DNA from: Morinoia aosen
Lineage: Eukaryota; Arthropoda; Malacostraca; Amphipoda; Talitridae
Direction: 5' to 3'
Length of the DNA: 64,000 bases
Assembly (NCBI GenBank): GCA_030386875.1
Contig: CM059560.1
Span: forward strand, 22,624,683 to 22,688,682
The first letter of the stretch is position 1, and every line of letters begins with the position of its first letter. Below, in pieces: positions 12,064 to 24,365 of the stretch. Made by a program: the position numbers and the translations under genes. The notes beneath the pieces are model-generated. The model was not told the origin of the DNA. It worked only from the letters and a program-made list of their open reading frames with translations, and searched no databases.

Positions 12064-12418
12064 GTCTGAAGAGTCTCGACATGGCCATCTACATTGACTC
12101 GAAGGCCCTGCGAGAGAAAAATGCGGAGGCATGATGTGCCCTTCACTCTAACAACACCGAAAACCATCACTGTTGCTGGAAACTTTGTGTTCTGAAAGAG
12201 TCAGGGCGTTGACAATGCTGTTTTCCCCCACTTGTGGCCAATTTATCTCCATTGTTTTCATTCAACTCCTTTCTAACTTTGCAAACGAAAGATCCGGCGA
12301 CTTTTAAGAATATAGCAATTTCTAATTTGCTGCGTTTCGCTTTTATAGACACAATTACAGTGTGTCTTTTCATTTCATTAGTTGTAGTAGTATCCGCCAT
12401 GGGATGTTCTGAAATCAA

Positions 12419-14078
12419 AAATGCATCAATTACTATCAGGTTGTTTGAATTACAAAAATATAAGTGTCCTCAGATAACATACGCACACTGTAATATTCTA
12501 ATCATTATTCAATTGATTACTGAATATCGAGGTGATGAAATTCACATTTGCCAGCTATTTGACGTGATTCCTTAGAAAATAAAGCATTTGGTGTGATTTA
12601 AATGTCTGGAAAATGGAAACGTAACGACGAATCAATTGGAAATAAATTGAAAGTACACGTAATGAAAATGATGACTGACCAAAAGAAATATTTGACATGA
12701 ACGAGAAAGTGAACGTATAAATAGTAGGATCAAGAGATACAACCCACGAGGTGCAAGACGAACTAACTCTGCCTACATCCCAATTTTTTTCAAAACAGTT
12801 CTGATGTGGTGAATGCATCAAGTAGAAGTCCATCTGATTTTAGTTTTTTATTCCACAGCTGTTAGTGAATGTTGAATGTTAGTGTGAACTCAAAAATTAT
12901 CCTTGATTTGCTTTCTGTATGTTAAAAGACGCCTCCATTTTGGTTGTACGTCGATGACAATATTTAAAAAAAATATGAATTTTATATATTTTACTGAAAT
13001 CAATAACAGATTTTCACCAGAAGCGTGCCTGGAGTTGCTTGCTGCATACCTTAATTATGACGCAAATGACTTGAGAGTAACTTTTTTACTCAACTCAACT
13101 ACCTCCTGTCAGCCGTAATATTTTGTCAGTACAGCTGTTGACAGATGAGATAAATTTCTCAAAAGCTAATTCCGTACATTGCTGATCGAACTCAGTGATT
13201 TGAGGCACAGACTGACGATAGCTCATTAGTGGTATACAAGGTGGCGATGCTATCATTTAATCAAACGTACGTAAGAAATGCATTATATTTGGTTTGCAGT
13301 TGACCTATTTACGCCAAATATCAAATTAGCACATGAGCTTTAACATCCCATAAGCGTTTGTCAAATATTCTCAGAATAATGCATGTATCATTAGTGTGAT
13401 GATTTTTATTAACGTATTCGGGATATCACTTGTTGCCATACGTGATAGCCGTGCAGATACTAAGGTTTACACGAAGCATATTGTACGTATGAGGGTGAAT
13501 TGAGAGCATTTCGATGAACTATCGCATCGCTAAGTGTTTACTATCTCTCATTCAGCACTCATTACAGTATTAGAGTACATATTTAAGTAAGCACACTCTG
13601 CGTAGTTGCCGACTCAACTCCGTTGTGTGGAGCCAAATAGAGCGCACTTGAATGTCACATACTCACAGCGAGCACTTCTTGCGTATCCGACCGAGACCTT
13701 GCTCACAGAGCATTGTGTGTGAAGCTTCTAATGACCGAAGCAGACGATATCAGCAGCTATCGTGCTATTCAAGATTGTTTGGGACGAATGTCTTCTATTC
13801 CAGAAATGTACGTATTGTAAGCGAGTGGATATAAGCGAGTATTGTGCTTTGATTTGTTTCCTTTTCTAAGAACATCGGAATTAATGTATTGTGATGTAAC
13901 TTATATCATGCAAGCCACTTATTCTCTCTTTCCTGTAACATGCCCTTTCCTCGATTTTTTGCACTAGGTATTTAAAAAAGCTGTCTCCATGTCGGTGTGG
14001 GGGAGTACTCAGCTGTGCTCCAATTGCTATAGTAACAGTTTGTTATCAAGGGTCCGATCCTGTAGTAGTTGATTCAAG
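12419..14078. other. AT-rich DNA, no gene recognised
   Basis: Several short frames occur but none has family motifs. 13570-13830 is richer in GC and could be transcribed leader DNA for the candidate exon that follows, but nothing proves this. Confidence 0.3.
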
Positions 14079-14127
14079 ATGGCGGCAAGGCCTTGCAGAG
14101 ACCGCGAGCCCCTTCCTGTACAAGAAG
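14079..14127 (+). CDS. Possible first coding exon, unidentified
   Basis: An ATG in good context (CAAGATGGCGG) opens MAARPCRDREPLPVQE and runs into AAG|GTAAAA, an acceptable splice donor at 14128. The stretch is GC-rich in an AT-rich setting. No downstream exon could be linked and the peptide was not recognised, so it may be chance. Confidence 0.15.
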
Positions 14128-16948
14128 GTAAAATGAAACACTAAACCACTCCGAGCGTAGACCAATAATTCCTCGGAAATTTGTAGAAACTTGAGACGTC
14201 CTCCTCCCTCTCTTTGCCCCATGCTACTTGACTGCAGCGTCTAAAATTCAGCAAATCATATTTAGTGTTATCTACAAACTAAGAGAAGTCTCGTGCCACG
14301 GAAAAACTATGAAATAAAGATGTTGAAAATCACGCTCAAGACGTAGAGCAATAGCAATAAAATTAGCAATTAATCTTGCGGGTGATTTCTTACTCTGATT
14401 TTCAGAAAATTGAAAGACTCCTGCAACAGTCATACAAATGAACAGTAACAACTCACCTTTTCTTATAGATTTTATGGTCTTTGACCCGTAAATAACAGTG
14501 CAGTGTTAATATTACGTGAACTATTTTGGCGTAGCTGCTAAATGACAGTTTTAATGCTAATTTAAGCAGAGCTGTTTTCTGATGCAATGTGTATATTTTC
14601 TTGTCTTTAGATGTGACTCAGGGTAACGTGTGATGTAGACTAATTAATGTAACTGGTATCCTCAACTGTGAGCACATTCTGCCTCACCTCTCAGTGCATG
14701 CGCTCGACTGATCGTCTCAATTGTTTCATTTTTCCAAGAAATATCCCACTTGGATGATGTAGTGTTCTAACTGATGATCCCAGTAAACCTCTAGTTTTAC
14801 CACATTACTTGTGTTTCTTTATTACCCTGATCAATTTTTGAGATGAATAATTAATATATTACCCTAACTTGATCATGCTAATAATTCATTTTAAGCGTCA
14901 TTTTGCCTAAGAAATCAGAAGCAGCAGCTAGTGACTGCACTCTGATAAATATCAAATAAGCTTTGTAGTTTTCCTCCATCCATGTTTTTCCTAATATTTT
15001 ACTTTTTTAACCGGAAGAAGTCTCTGGATGAGGAGAGTGCTATTATGTTTTTTTCTGGTCCCAGTTGCAATTCTTGTTTATGCCAATAAATATTAGAACG
15101 TCCTTTGGTTCCAACAGAATAATTCTTTGCCTTCCCTCAGTCCTTCCAAAATCCTTCTGAGTGCCCTAGTAATGAGCTAACTCTCATTACAGAATGGACA
15201 GACGCCTCTTATTTTTAATAAGCATATCAAGCCTTTCTGCTCTGCATTTATTCTCTCTAAACGCACTATAATACGATTTATATACCCCGTTGTAGTAATT
15301 CTTGGATTCATGGTATTGCTGAATTCTATTGCATCCTAATTCTGTAATTTTACGTCTGAATTTTTTCGAAGATTCACTCTCATCGTTTTCAATCCAACAA
15401 ATTATTTTTCCTTGGGATTTTTCGTACGTTGGGCGTTTTATTTCACCACACATAACATCAGGACCTCTGTTTGCCTAAAAAATTGGAAGAATTTGTTTTT
15501 TTTATTTTGCCTACATTTACTTATAGCAGACTGTACCTTCATTTGCTCCATTGCTGACATTGTTTATTTGCATTTAAAAATAGTTAATTGTTATGACCCG
15601 CAGTATCCTTTTACTATTTTCCAAGCTTAATTACGGTTTGAAAGTTTCCTAAATACTCATTGATAAGACTTTCTTATAATCAACTCAATGTAACGTCAGA
15701 AACAACTACCGATCAAAAGACACGATCGAGATACCTCTCGCTTTGAAACACGCATCCCTGTGCCTTTTATTTTGCCAACTTGAGTAGTCACTCGACAAAT
15801 GTTTATTGAAGTCATGTTCCCCTTAATTTTCACCATCGTTAGTTTTTCGTTTATGATCTTACAACGCATCCATTATGTCGCGAGTGATGTTTATTTTATG
15901 CAGTGAAATTTAGCTGTTGAACTGAAAGAAATGTTTGAAGATGTTTATCAACGCTGTGTGCTTTCTGAACGTATCCCAACTTTCACCCTCTTTATTCTGT
16001 AATAATTTTCACTCTGTGATCCCCTTCATCTCATGATCAAAAAGAATGAACTTTAAAGACGACAGAGTTATCCAAATCCATGCGTTTTGTGGTCACTTCA
16101 GTAAACTTTGCTCCTGGAAATAATTAATATCTTCATCCCAATGGTCATGGATTGAAGTGTTCTTTTCTGACTACATTTCCTTTTGGTTTTCCTGAATATT
16201 TTTTGATGTATTTGCGATGGAATAACTTCCGTATTCTGCTCATCCTTGGTTTCATTTCCTATGCGTTCTTTTGAAAACTTGCTAATCTGTACACGCTGTT
16301 TAGATTTTTACAAATTTTTTACGATCTGTTCCTGAATTTATCTGCTCTGAGAATGTTCTTCCCACTTGATTTTTATTTTGCAGCCTCCCAGATTAACAGT
16401 ATATTTTTTCCGAGCAGTCTTGCGGTTGTTATTGCGATTGCGAAACTCCAAAGTTTTTTCCTATGGTACTTTCGATAAAATTTCGATTCTGTTTTTTTAC
16501 TTGAACATAGCCATATTTTTGCTCATTACTTGCTCGAGTTATAATATTATGCGCGTAACTTTAAACACTCTTCGTAATCAGAGAGGCATTTTATTTTCCA
16601 CAATTCTGACCCGAGCACATCCGAGTTGAATCAATTAATTACCTTCTGCAATCAAGATGGTATTTTCGATACATTTACGAGTGTAGGGTACGTAAATCTC
16701 AACCTTTGTTTCTCTCTTCAGATTGGAATCAATGCCGTGTACGTAGGGTTGTGATCCCGTCGTTTTTGCTCTCCTAATAATTTCACCGGAAATTTTGAAA
16801 CCAATATAACTGATATGTTCTTTTCATTTACAATAATATTGCGTTATTATTTTCTAGACTTAGCTAAATCGCGCGCTGTCTATGATATTTTATTTTTCCT
16901 ATTTTGCTTCCTGAATTCAGTCGAAAGTTCCATTTAAGAGCGATACTG
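14128..16948. other. AT-rich DNA, no gene recognised
   Basis: The forward strand is T-rich from about 15400 to 17400. No transposon domain or convincing exon was found. Confidence 0.4.
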
Positions 16949-16982
16949 ATGCATGTTTTTATATTCCAAGGATGCATTCAAG

Positions 16983-17092
16983 TTTTCAGGTTCCAATGCA
17001 TGCATTCATGTTTTCATGTTTCAATGCATGCATTCATGTTTTCATGTTCCAATGCATGCATTCATGTTTTCATGTTGCAATGCATTCAAATG
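16983..17092 (+). repeat. 28-bp minisatellite, 3.9 copies
   Basis: Units start at 16983, 17011, 17039 and 17067. Each reads TTTTCATGTTCCAATGCATG followed by CATTCATG, with one or two substitutions per unit. A more worn unit precedes the array at 16949-16982. The unit contains the palindrome AATGCATGCATT. The apparent Cys/His-rich peptide across the array is a by-product of the repeat. Confidence 0.95.
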
Positions 17093-17679
17093 TGAATTTT
17101 TGCTAATATGGTCGTTTTCGTTGCCTCTCTCCTATTGATGTCGCATTTATTTGCAGGATTCTTCAATTGATTTATTGCTCTGGTTGCTATGAATTTATTC
17201 GAAATGGGAACGATTTTTTAAGGATCGGTTATTTCTTCTATGCCTTTTCTGAATTGTTTTTTGTCTAATTGTTGCTATTACACTCTTAGTCATCGTTGTG
17301 CAATATGATGTGTCCCTTCTTCTAATACATTATTCTCCAGTTTCCGGCTCCACATTGTGAGTATTCTCTCTTTAACTAACTTGCGTTTACCCAGCGTACT
17401 ACGCCCTCATGATGCGTTTCACTCTTGATGCTTGTGTAAACCTTCCCCATTGCGTATACTTTACCGTTCCCAAGTTGCTTCATTTTAAGATGAATAGCCT
17501 ACCCTGTTTGCAAGTTTCGTTTATCGCGTCATCACGAAGCTTGGAACCGCTATTATGTTTACCGCGCTATTTCCGTTCACATTTCGTTCAATACACCTCT
17601 TAGCTTATGAACGGCTCATTTTTTTATCTTTGATGTTAATTTTTTCTTCACTAAAGGAAACATACTCTTTCGATGTCAC

Positions 17680-18310
17680 TCCGATTCGGTGATAAACCTT
17701 GCCTGTGTATAGAGATTCTCAAACCTATGAGCGCGACCGATTATAATTACTCATTTCTACATAGTTCGAACATCGGGGCGTTATCATATTTTATCCCTCA
17801 ATCATTCAAGCTCAACTTGTGTAAGTAGAATTTTGTCGGTGCATGTTTCGAAGTATAGGAAGAGAGTCTGAAAATGAGCTATTGACTCCCGCGTAAGAGC
17901 CCATCGCATGCAGTAAATTTTACTTCCCAGTCATGTCCAGTCTAGTCCAACACGTTTTGATTGTTCATAGCACGTAATTTTATAATGTGTCCAATTTGTG
18001 CTTGTGTTTCCCTCAGAAAGCAAGCACAACGTTTCGTCAGATAGGAACCTGTCATGAAGAATTGGGATGAATCGGTTCACGCTAGCTCAGACATGTCGTC
18101 ATGAGACCGATCCCATTCCCCGTTAGGTTTTATTAGATACACCTAACCTGTGCTGTCAAGTAGCACCTTCCCATGCTATTGTTACTTCACGTCATTGTAC
18201 TTAATTAGGAAGCCCTCAACGACTATTTCTCCCTGTTGTATGAGTAACACGAGTCGTAGAGCGTTGTCAAGTGGTGCCGTAAGCACCATGGACCAAAGAC
18301 GAGATTATTG
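17680..18310 (+). mobile_element. LTR-like dispersed repeat, copy 2
   Basis: It is homologous to 4190-4915. Shared blocks include CCCTCAATC near the start, AAGCACAACGTTTCGTCAGA in the middle and a GACGAGATTAT block at the end. The TATA box of copy 1 is not preserved. The two copies differ greatly and no gag-pol lies between them, so they are best read as independent old insertions, not the two LTRs of one provirus. Confidence 0.45.
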
Positions 18311-21300
18311 TTGGACAACCCATGACTCTCAGACACAATTAAATATGTTTTTCTGTCGGTAGACCTCATATGTTTGTAACTCCCCAACTGTTTATTGTTG
18401 GTATCTCGGTGCGAGAATGAGACGATTCTACAGCGCAAGCGTCATTGGAAAGGCTCCCCAACGCTGGATATTTACGTATAATTTCAAAGGAAAATAAACG
18501 TTCATAAACATGTCTTAATGAGTATCTAAACTTACCCATAAAATATTCTCATAATAAAGATGTTTTCATTGATGAGAATAAGCATTTTGTTCTCAAATTA
18601 TTAACTCAATCCTGTTGTTGAAAATACCTGTCCCGTTCCGCAGAATTGCCTCTCCAACCAAAAATTGGATGCTTGTTATTTGGGAGTCGAGCGTCTCGGC
18701 TCTTGACATGCCGGAGCTGGCCAAAGAGATAACAAATTCATGACATACAGAGAGAGCAGCGTGCAGTCGCAAACTGCGAGTTGACAGCTCTTAATTTGCG
18801 AGGGGACTTGTAGTAAATTGGTATTGGTCTATCCAGAGATACCTACAACTAAAACAAACTAACTTTTTAAGGAAAGCTTGGAGCACCTCTCAGGAAAATT
18901 ACGGATAATTTTTCTACGTCTAATTATCAGCGCAGCAAAATATCAAGCATAACTTATCGATTAAAATAGCAAGTGCTTTTTCAGGTAAAAGTCAAATAGT
19001 TGCTTCGATCGTTTTTCCAAATGCTGCAATTGATGGTAGAGATAAAATGCATGTTGTGTTTGCCAGCACTGTTTCTGCAATACTGCTCGTGAAGTCCCGG
19101 AACACAGAAACTGGAATTTAGAAGAAGCAATTTCCTTTTCAATCGCGCTGTCATGAAAGAGTTTCCGATCCGGTTTGAAATCTCCTCTGAATTTTTAGAG
19201 CTGAATTTATGGAGAAGCTGACGGACACTTTGGCGTCTGAGAGTTGAAAACTTTTTGCAACCTCTACTAACCACAATCGCTTGACTTTTAAATAGTTTAT
19301 AGAAACTTTATATTCAGTTGCAACATTCTTAATTTAACATTAGAGAAACATCAATCATAGGGAGATTCGCAACAAGATTGTGCTGGAGTGAATCATATCG
19401 TGTTATTTGAATAAGGCCTCTCGAAACATAGATTGTACTCTTATACACACAACAATGCGTTATAGAAATCTCTTACTTCAAGTAACAAAATGCTCACTTG
19501 CTTAATAGATATTTTAAACGCTCTGTTCGAATCCAACTGAACCCGACACAAGCAAGTGTAGGACCTCCCTTCAATACGCAAGCGACCCTTCTCGTACCGA
19601 GCAGTTTTCATGCGATAAATCCTCTCATTGTTTGGCTTGCGTAACCAACGGGTATGCTGAGAGTGTCGTCTGTAATCAGACCCTAGCAACGCATGCAAAA
19701 TGTGACGAAGAGATAGGTGGGAACTTAAAGTCAATTAATTGGTGTAAGGCTTAGTAGCGAACAGAAGAGTGTGGTGCAACGCACGCTTACAATCACATCC
19801 GTTAAGTGCCCCCTTCCTTAAAATGAGACTCGTGTGATTGTGAAAACGTATACGAGGGTTCAAATTCACGGCAAGAGCCAAGTGGAAAATTTGAGACACC
19901 GCTTTTCAAATAAGGGTAATATTGCAGCTGGATAAGGTGTGGGGCGTGCCGCGGCTGTGGAGCGATGAGCCTGGTAGAAGCGGCGCGACGCGTTCGTCAC
20001 CAGCGAGCGGTTGGTGCCACTCCTCTATAGGCATGAAAATACCACGTAGTTAATGTTGAATCAGGGCTAATCTCGCGCCAGAACAACCTGTTCGGAATTT
20101 ACAAACTTAGGCTGACGTCTATTAAGATGATCGCCTTAACTTATTAATGAACGAAAGTAAATGAAAGTTGACGGTTAATATTGACAACAATAATGATAAA
20201 ACAATTAGGAATGAACAAATTCAATCCCTGTATTTAAGGTTTTTATGAAGATGAATTCGATTTGATTTGATGCACTTACTGTAAAAATTATAATTATTAT
20301 TAATACTTATTGAAAATATTTCTAATACATTCTAGAATTCCATTGAACCCCGAAATTAACATGCTCCTCATAATATAAACTTCTGGTCACCTATGCTATT
20401 TGAGGACAAGTATTGAGAATAGAGGACGACACTATTTCCTTTGGTTAAACAGGGACACCATCGGAATAGTGTCTTAGAGATAACAAAGTGTAAAGTTGAT
20501 TGTGTTCAAAATTAATAAGAACTGTTCGAATACAATCTCTACTCGTGGTGGGCTATGCCTTCCACATTCCAGCACACGTGAAGAGGATCTTCAGCTGAAG
20601 TCCTTTTTTTAGTGCTGCGTAAGTTTAATTTTATGGCAGATCCGCGAACATATGGTAAAAGTTAGGCGAATAGTCTCTTAACAGCAACAACTTCACGCAT
20701 ACTGAGTTGGGTGATGAAACAATGAAAGCACCAAGTAACTTCAAGTTGTGCTAGATTTTTCCCCTGCTATTGCGCCACTCACGCGTAGAACTAATGCAAT
20801 CATTCAACTGCTTTTAAATGGTATAGGGTAACCTTATGAGTTATGTTAACTTGACGTGTTTCTCAAAAGCATCAGTGAGATCATCAGCAGCGTCTAATGA
20901 CAGCTCTACGGAATCGAGGTTCTTTGGGCGATTCCTGTTACTCAACTCCCAGAGTATACCTCGCGGTTCGAAAATGGACAAAAACTACCGTAAGCAAGAA
21001 TCTTTGTTTGCTGCTCCGTACCCTTCTCCCCTCTGAATGAATGTCACTCTTGTATTTGCTATGATTCCTTTATGAAACTCATAAATTACTTCACATCCAA
21101 AGTGATTTAATTACTGTCATTGTATTCGACAATGGAGATTGCGCACGTTGTATTTAATGTCCGAAAAAGGTATGAGCTCCCACTGTAGCTAGCCAAAACG
21201 TCCGCATAGTGAACTTACGTAATCAGTGCATAAACATTTGCTGAAAAAGTTTAACTTTTGTTTTCGTTTGGCCTCTTCGTCATGAAACTCAGACGTGCAT

Positions 21301-21718
21301 CCCTCTTAGTCACGCAACGACTGTTCAAATGTATTTAATAAGTCACTACTTTATAAAATTTAAATTTCTACGATAAAGAACGAATATCAACACAAATTTT
21401 CAATGAAGAACAATCATACGTATGCTGCGTGTAGAGCAAACACAGGAGGATACAAACATTGAGAGCCGTCACATTCAGAGATTACATCCTACCAGCTGCA
21501 ATCCACTGACTTTACGACAAATGGCTCACAATTTCGCATGAACTACCATCGAATAATAAAAGCATCAATTATGGACAATGATTAAGCACAAACCATAATC
21601 GATGATAAATAATCAATATCACTCCATATCTATTTTGATATCGAAATCGTATTTGACGATAGATGACGAGAGATCTTCGACCTTTATGAAATCGAAGGAC
21701 ACCAATCGCATGTAAATA
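18311..21718. other. No gene recognised
   Basis: A GC-rich patch lies at about 19940-20030. No reading frame or repeat could be assigned. Confidence 0.35.
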
Positions 21719-22114
21719 TTATATCATTCGAAGGTTCACGGAGTTGCACCGCTGTTCAGAGGTCCACCGGAGCAATTGAAAATTCGGCGCGTGCGGGAAT
21801 TCCGTTAATGGAATTCTGCGTCGGCTGAAGTGGGGCTCCCGTGCGACTGTGGGCAGCAGGACACGGGCAGGGCAGGGGTCGTTATCGAGCTTTAAAATCA
21901 GCCGATGGTGAATGGACGCAACGACCGGCTTGTGTTGCGCTAACAATAAAGCATCATTGGACGCTGGCCGCATTTGCACATCAAAGCTCTGGGACCTTCT
22001 AAAATCTGTTTCATAATCAATTAAATTCCGTTCGACAGAAAACACAAATAGTGATCGTATTAACCGCTGATGCAAGTGAAACTTTTGGCTGGCGAACGAT
22101 TTGATGCAGGGCAA
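21719..22114 (-). CDS. 131-codon open frame, unidentified
   Basis: One of the longer non-transposon open frames of the window, starting MPCIKSFASQKF. The 3' half is clearly richer in GC than its surroundings and rich in Arg and Pro. No domain, signal peptide or membrane segment is visible and there is no recognised family. It could be an exon, a decayed repeat or chance. Confidence 0.15.
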   Translation of the reverse strand: MPCIKSFASQKFHLHQRLIRSLFVFSVERNLIDYETDFRRSQSFDVQMRPASNDALLLAQHKPVVASIHHRLILKLDNDPCPARVLLPTVAREPHFSRRRIPLTEFPHAPNFQLLRWTSEQRCNSVNLRMI

Positions 22115-22849
22115 TCATCAGTAATTAAACATCACTTTAATTCTTGCATTGCTGTTATTAAGTGTACCTACCACATGCTAGGACAATTAAGACGCATTTC
22201 CTGTACTTGAATGCAGCGAACAACTCAGTAGTGGCGTGTGACCAAATAACGGACAAACAGACTAATAAAGTCACCCCTATTAACACTTTGACTACGGCAG
22301 GTAAAACAGAAGTTTAATATTCAACTCAAATTTGAAGTAAATTGTATTTATTTATTTCGTAAATAATGTTAGAAATAGTAAACATTAATTGGATCAGGCA
22401 TGCATTTAAATTTTATTAAGTATTGATGAAAATTAAATTTTTGCCACTGATCGATAAGGAGCATTATGAAAATTCCCTCAGTGTACCACCGGGGGCTCAC
22501 GTCTTAGTCAACGCGTAAATATGAGCCACAAATCAGTGTTGTTTCTGCATGCACTACTTATAGGTGGAAGGTAAAATAAAGTATAAACAATACGAACAAT
22601 ATCTGTGTTAGTGAACTACTGCAGTGATGACTCTGTAATCGATGGGAAATAAGGGCAGTAATTATACTTCATCCATACGCTGGACGGTATCAACGAAAAT
22701 TTAGCGCCAAAATCATCCGAACGTGGAAAGTATGATTTTTCCAATTTTCAATAGATGACAGCAGTAGTCGAGGATCATCTGTAATCAAGTATGAAGTGCA
22801 TTCAACGTTGTGACTAATGAAGCATCAGCAACATCTAGCCGAGGCGAAA

Positions 22850-23105
22850 TCAGTCTGCAGCTAATGAGGCAATCAATAGCCATAATTGCATTGACCAGCA
22901 GGCATGCAACAGGGCCTTCAACACGGTTGCCCATATCCTCAAATGTCGCCCCTGCGCGCACCAGGTACTCACGCAGAGCTTCTTACAGTGGTGGAGCTGG
23001 AGTTAGAGCGACAGATTTCATTGCTTCTTCCTGCAAACTCTGTATTCCAAAACGAAGGGTCTCTGCTCTCAAATTTGCAAACCTTTGAATATAATCATGA
23101 TTTTC
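22850..23105 (-). pseudogene. Coding-like relic, unidentified
   Basis: One reverse frame reads through as YIQRFANLRAETLRF, then a single stop, then EALREYLVRAGATFEDMGN. The composition is protein-like, with alternating charged and hydrophobic residues suggesting helices. The first part faintly recalls retroelement Gag helices, but this is not secure. Confidence 0.2.
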
Positions 23106-23356
23106 TCAACTGTTAGGCGAACCTCAGGCAGACACTTCACTGTGGCAGTCTTTTGCTCCGGTCTATTTTTTGTTGCAAAGTCCAAATTATGTAAAAGTCA
23201 CCTTAAATTGAATGTCCTGTAGTTATAAGCATTAGAGAATTTTCAAAGCTTAAATTCCTAATGTGGTAAAGTTTTGCTGTATTTTGAGTGAAACCCTTCA
23301 GCAAAGATGTGCAGCTAAAGCAAACATCAAGAAAATTATCATCTTTATTAACAAAA

Positions 23357-23383
23357 CGTTTCGGAGTCCTGCTCCATTATCAG
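23357..23383 (-). ncRNA. Hammerhead-like core, Penelope element 1
   Basis: On the reverse strand CTGATAA, then T-GGAG-CAGGA-CTCC and GAAAC. The stem sequence differs from the 46-49 kb copies yet still pairs. The first core block has a G-to-A change from CTGATGA. Confidence 0.4.
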
Positions 23384-23689
23384 TTCAAAAGAATTATTAC
23401 GCCTGAAATAAAAGATCAAAATAGAATGAATTGTAGATCCTAAAAATATATCATGAGAGTAAAGGTTCAAAGTATGTCACAGAAAAACAAAAACAATGAA
23501 GCACAAGAAAACACGCAGAAAATATAAGCATGAAATTAAATTGTGCTGGTAATGGCGAGGTTTCTACCTATTCACTATTTGCAAAGGGTATGAACTGGTA
23601 TATTGTTTAAATCAAGGTTTCACTTGAAAATATCCTAGGACTCAAAAAATCTGAAGTCATAAGGGGTCGAAGCAGAGTCTGAAATTTTG

Positions 23690-24365
23690 AAAACGGCAGG
23701 AGACACACGCACATTGTATTTTTCAGCATGATTTCTCACTGCACACTGCTATGGGTGTGCTAGTTGTTTCCTTGTACGGAAGCTTCTACCTCTTTGCTCT
23801 GTCACTCTGAAATAAAAATTTATTGACGTCATACCGACGTACGAAGATGTGCACTGCACACAACTATAAGAGTACACCAAAGAGGCTCGCATATCATTGG
23901 GAAGCGTATCCTTGCTGGTTGCACACACTAATTTTAATTCATGCGACAGCTTTTCAGACGGTGCCCCAAAGTACGGACATGAATAATACAACTGGTTTTC
24001 ATTATTTTTCCGACAGCTTGTGACGTGTATTGCTATGAGAGGAATTTCTTAATTTACGAATTCACAACACTCAGCGGAAAACCATTAGTTATGAAATATG
24101 CGAGTAAAAGTTCAAATTCACAATGCACGTATTTGAAATTTGAAAATACTCTGTAACTCCTGTTACTCAAAGTTTAGATACAATTCATTTTGAAATTTGT
24201 TGAACAAAAACTGAAGAAACTGGGGTCTAATCCTGTAAAAGTGGGCTTACGATACACTGATGTCTGAAACTGATCTTCATCCGTGGTCACGAGACAGTTT
24301 AAAAACGCTAAAAAGTCATTCTTTTTCACCTCCATGGTAAATTTAATTGATTTATGCTTAAGATT
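23690..24365 (-). pseudogene. Penelope RT C-terminus and GIY-YIG endonuclease (broken)
   Basis: After the LINE the frame resumes with SIKFTMEVKKNDFLAFLNCL and QTSVYRKPTFTG. Further on come YYSCPYFGAPSEKL and the GIY-YIG-type domain, YSYSCVQCTSSYVGMTS with the zinc-type cysteines and R..EQRGRSFRT. The endonuclease would nick target DNA for priming. Stops interrupt the stretch between the RT and endonuclease parts. Confidence 0.8.
24353..24365 (+). repeat. LINE target duplication, left
   Basis: TATGCTTAAGATT, identical to 26794-26806. Confidence 0.93.

Larger units (their letters stand above)
9580..12418 (-). pseudogene. Tc1/mariner transposase (DD37D, maT-like), broken and multiply interrupted
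   Basis: Three reverse-strand blocks join into one transposase reading. 12178-12418 has the N-terminal helix-turn-helix region (KLEIAIFLKVAGSFVCKVRK). 12072-12177 continues with the catalytic-core strand (TKFPATVMVFGVV). 11597-11619 reads on as TVVKPWIDSVA, and 9588-9730 as VFQQDSAPSHKA through PNHLDY. The aspartates in QDSAP and LDY are 37 residues apart, as in the maT/DD37D group. The helix-turn-helix is fused directly to the core, so an internal deletion removed the first catalytic aspartate. The C-terminus is lost at a poly-C run. Two MITEs interrupt the gene at 11628 and 9739. It is inactive. Confidence 0.85.

Noticed and set aside
11586..12132. Short proteins across the MITE pair
   Set aside because: They run through TIRs and target duplications of noncoding elements and into the mariner; no protein family fits.
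16904..17138. Cys/His-rich peptides across the 17-kb array
   Set aside because: They are produced by translating the 28-bp minisatellite; both overlapping frames look similar for that reason.
4190..18310. One 14-kb LTR retrotransposon bounded by the two LTR-like copies
   Set aside because: The copies are strongly diverged and the DNA between them has no gag or pol but does hold an unrelated transposon nest.
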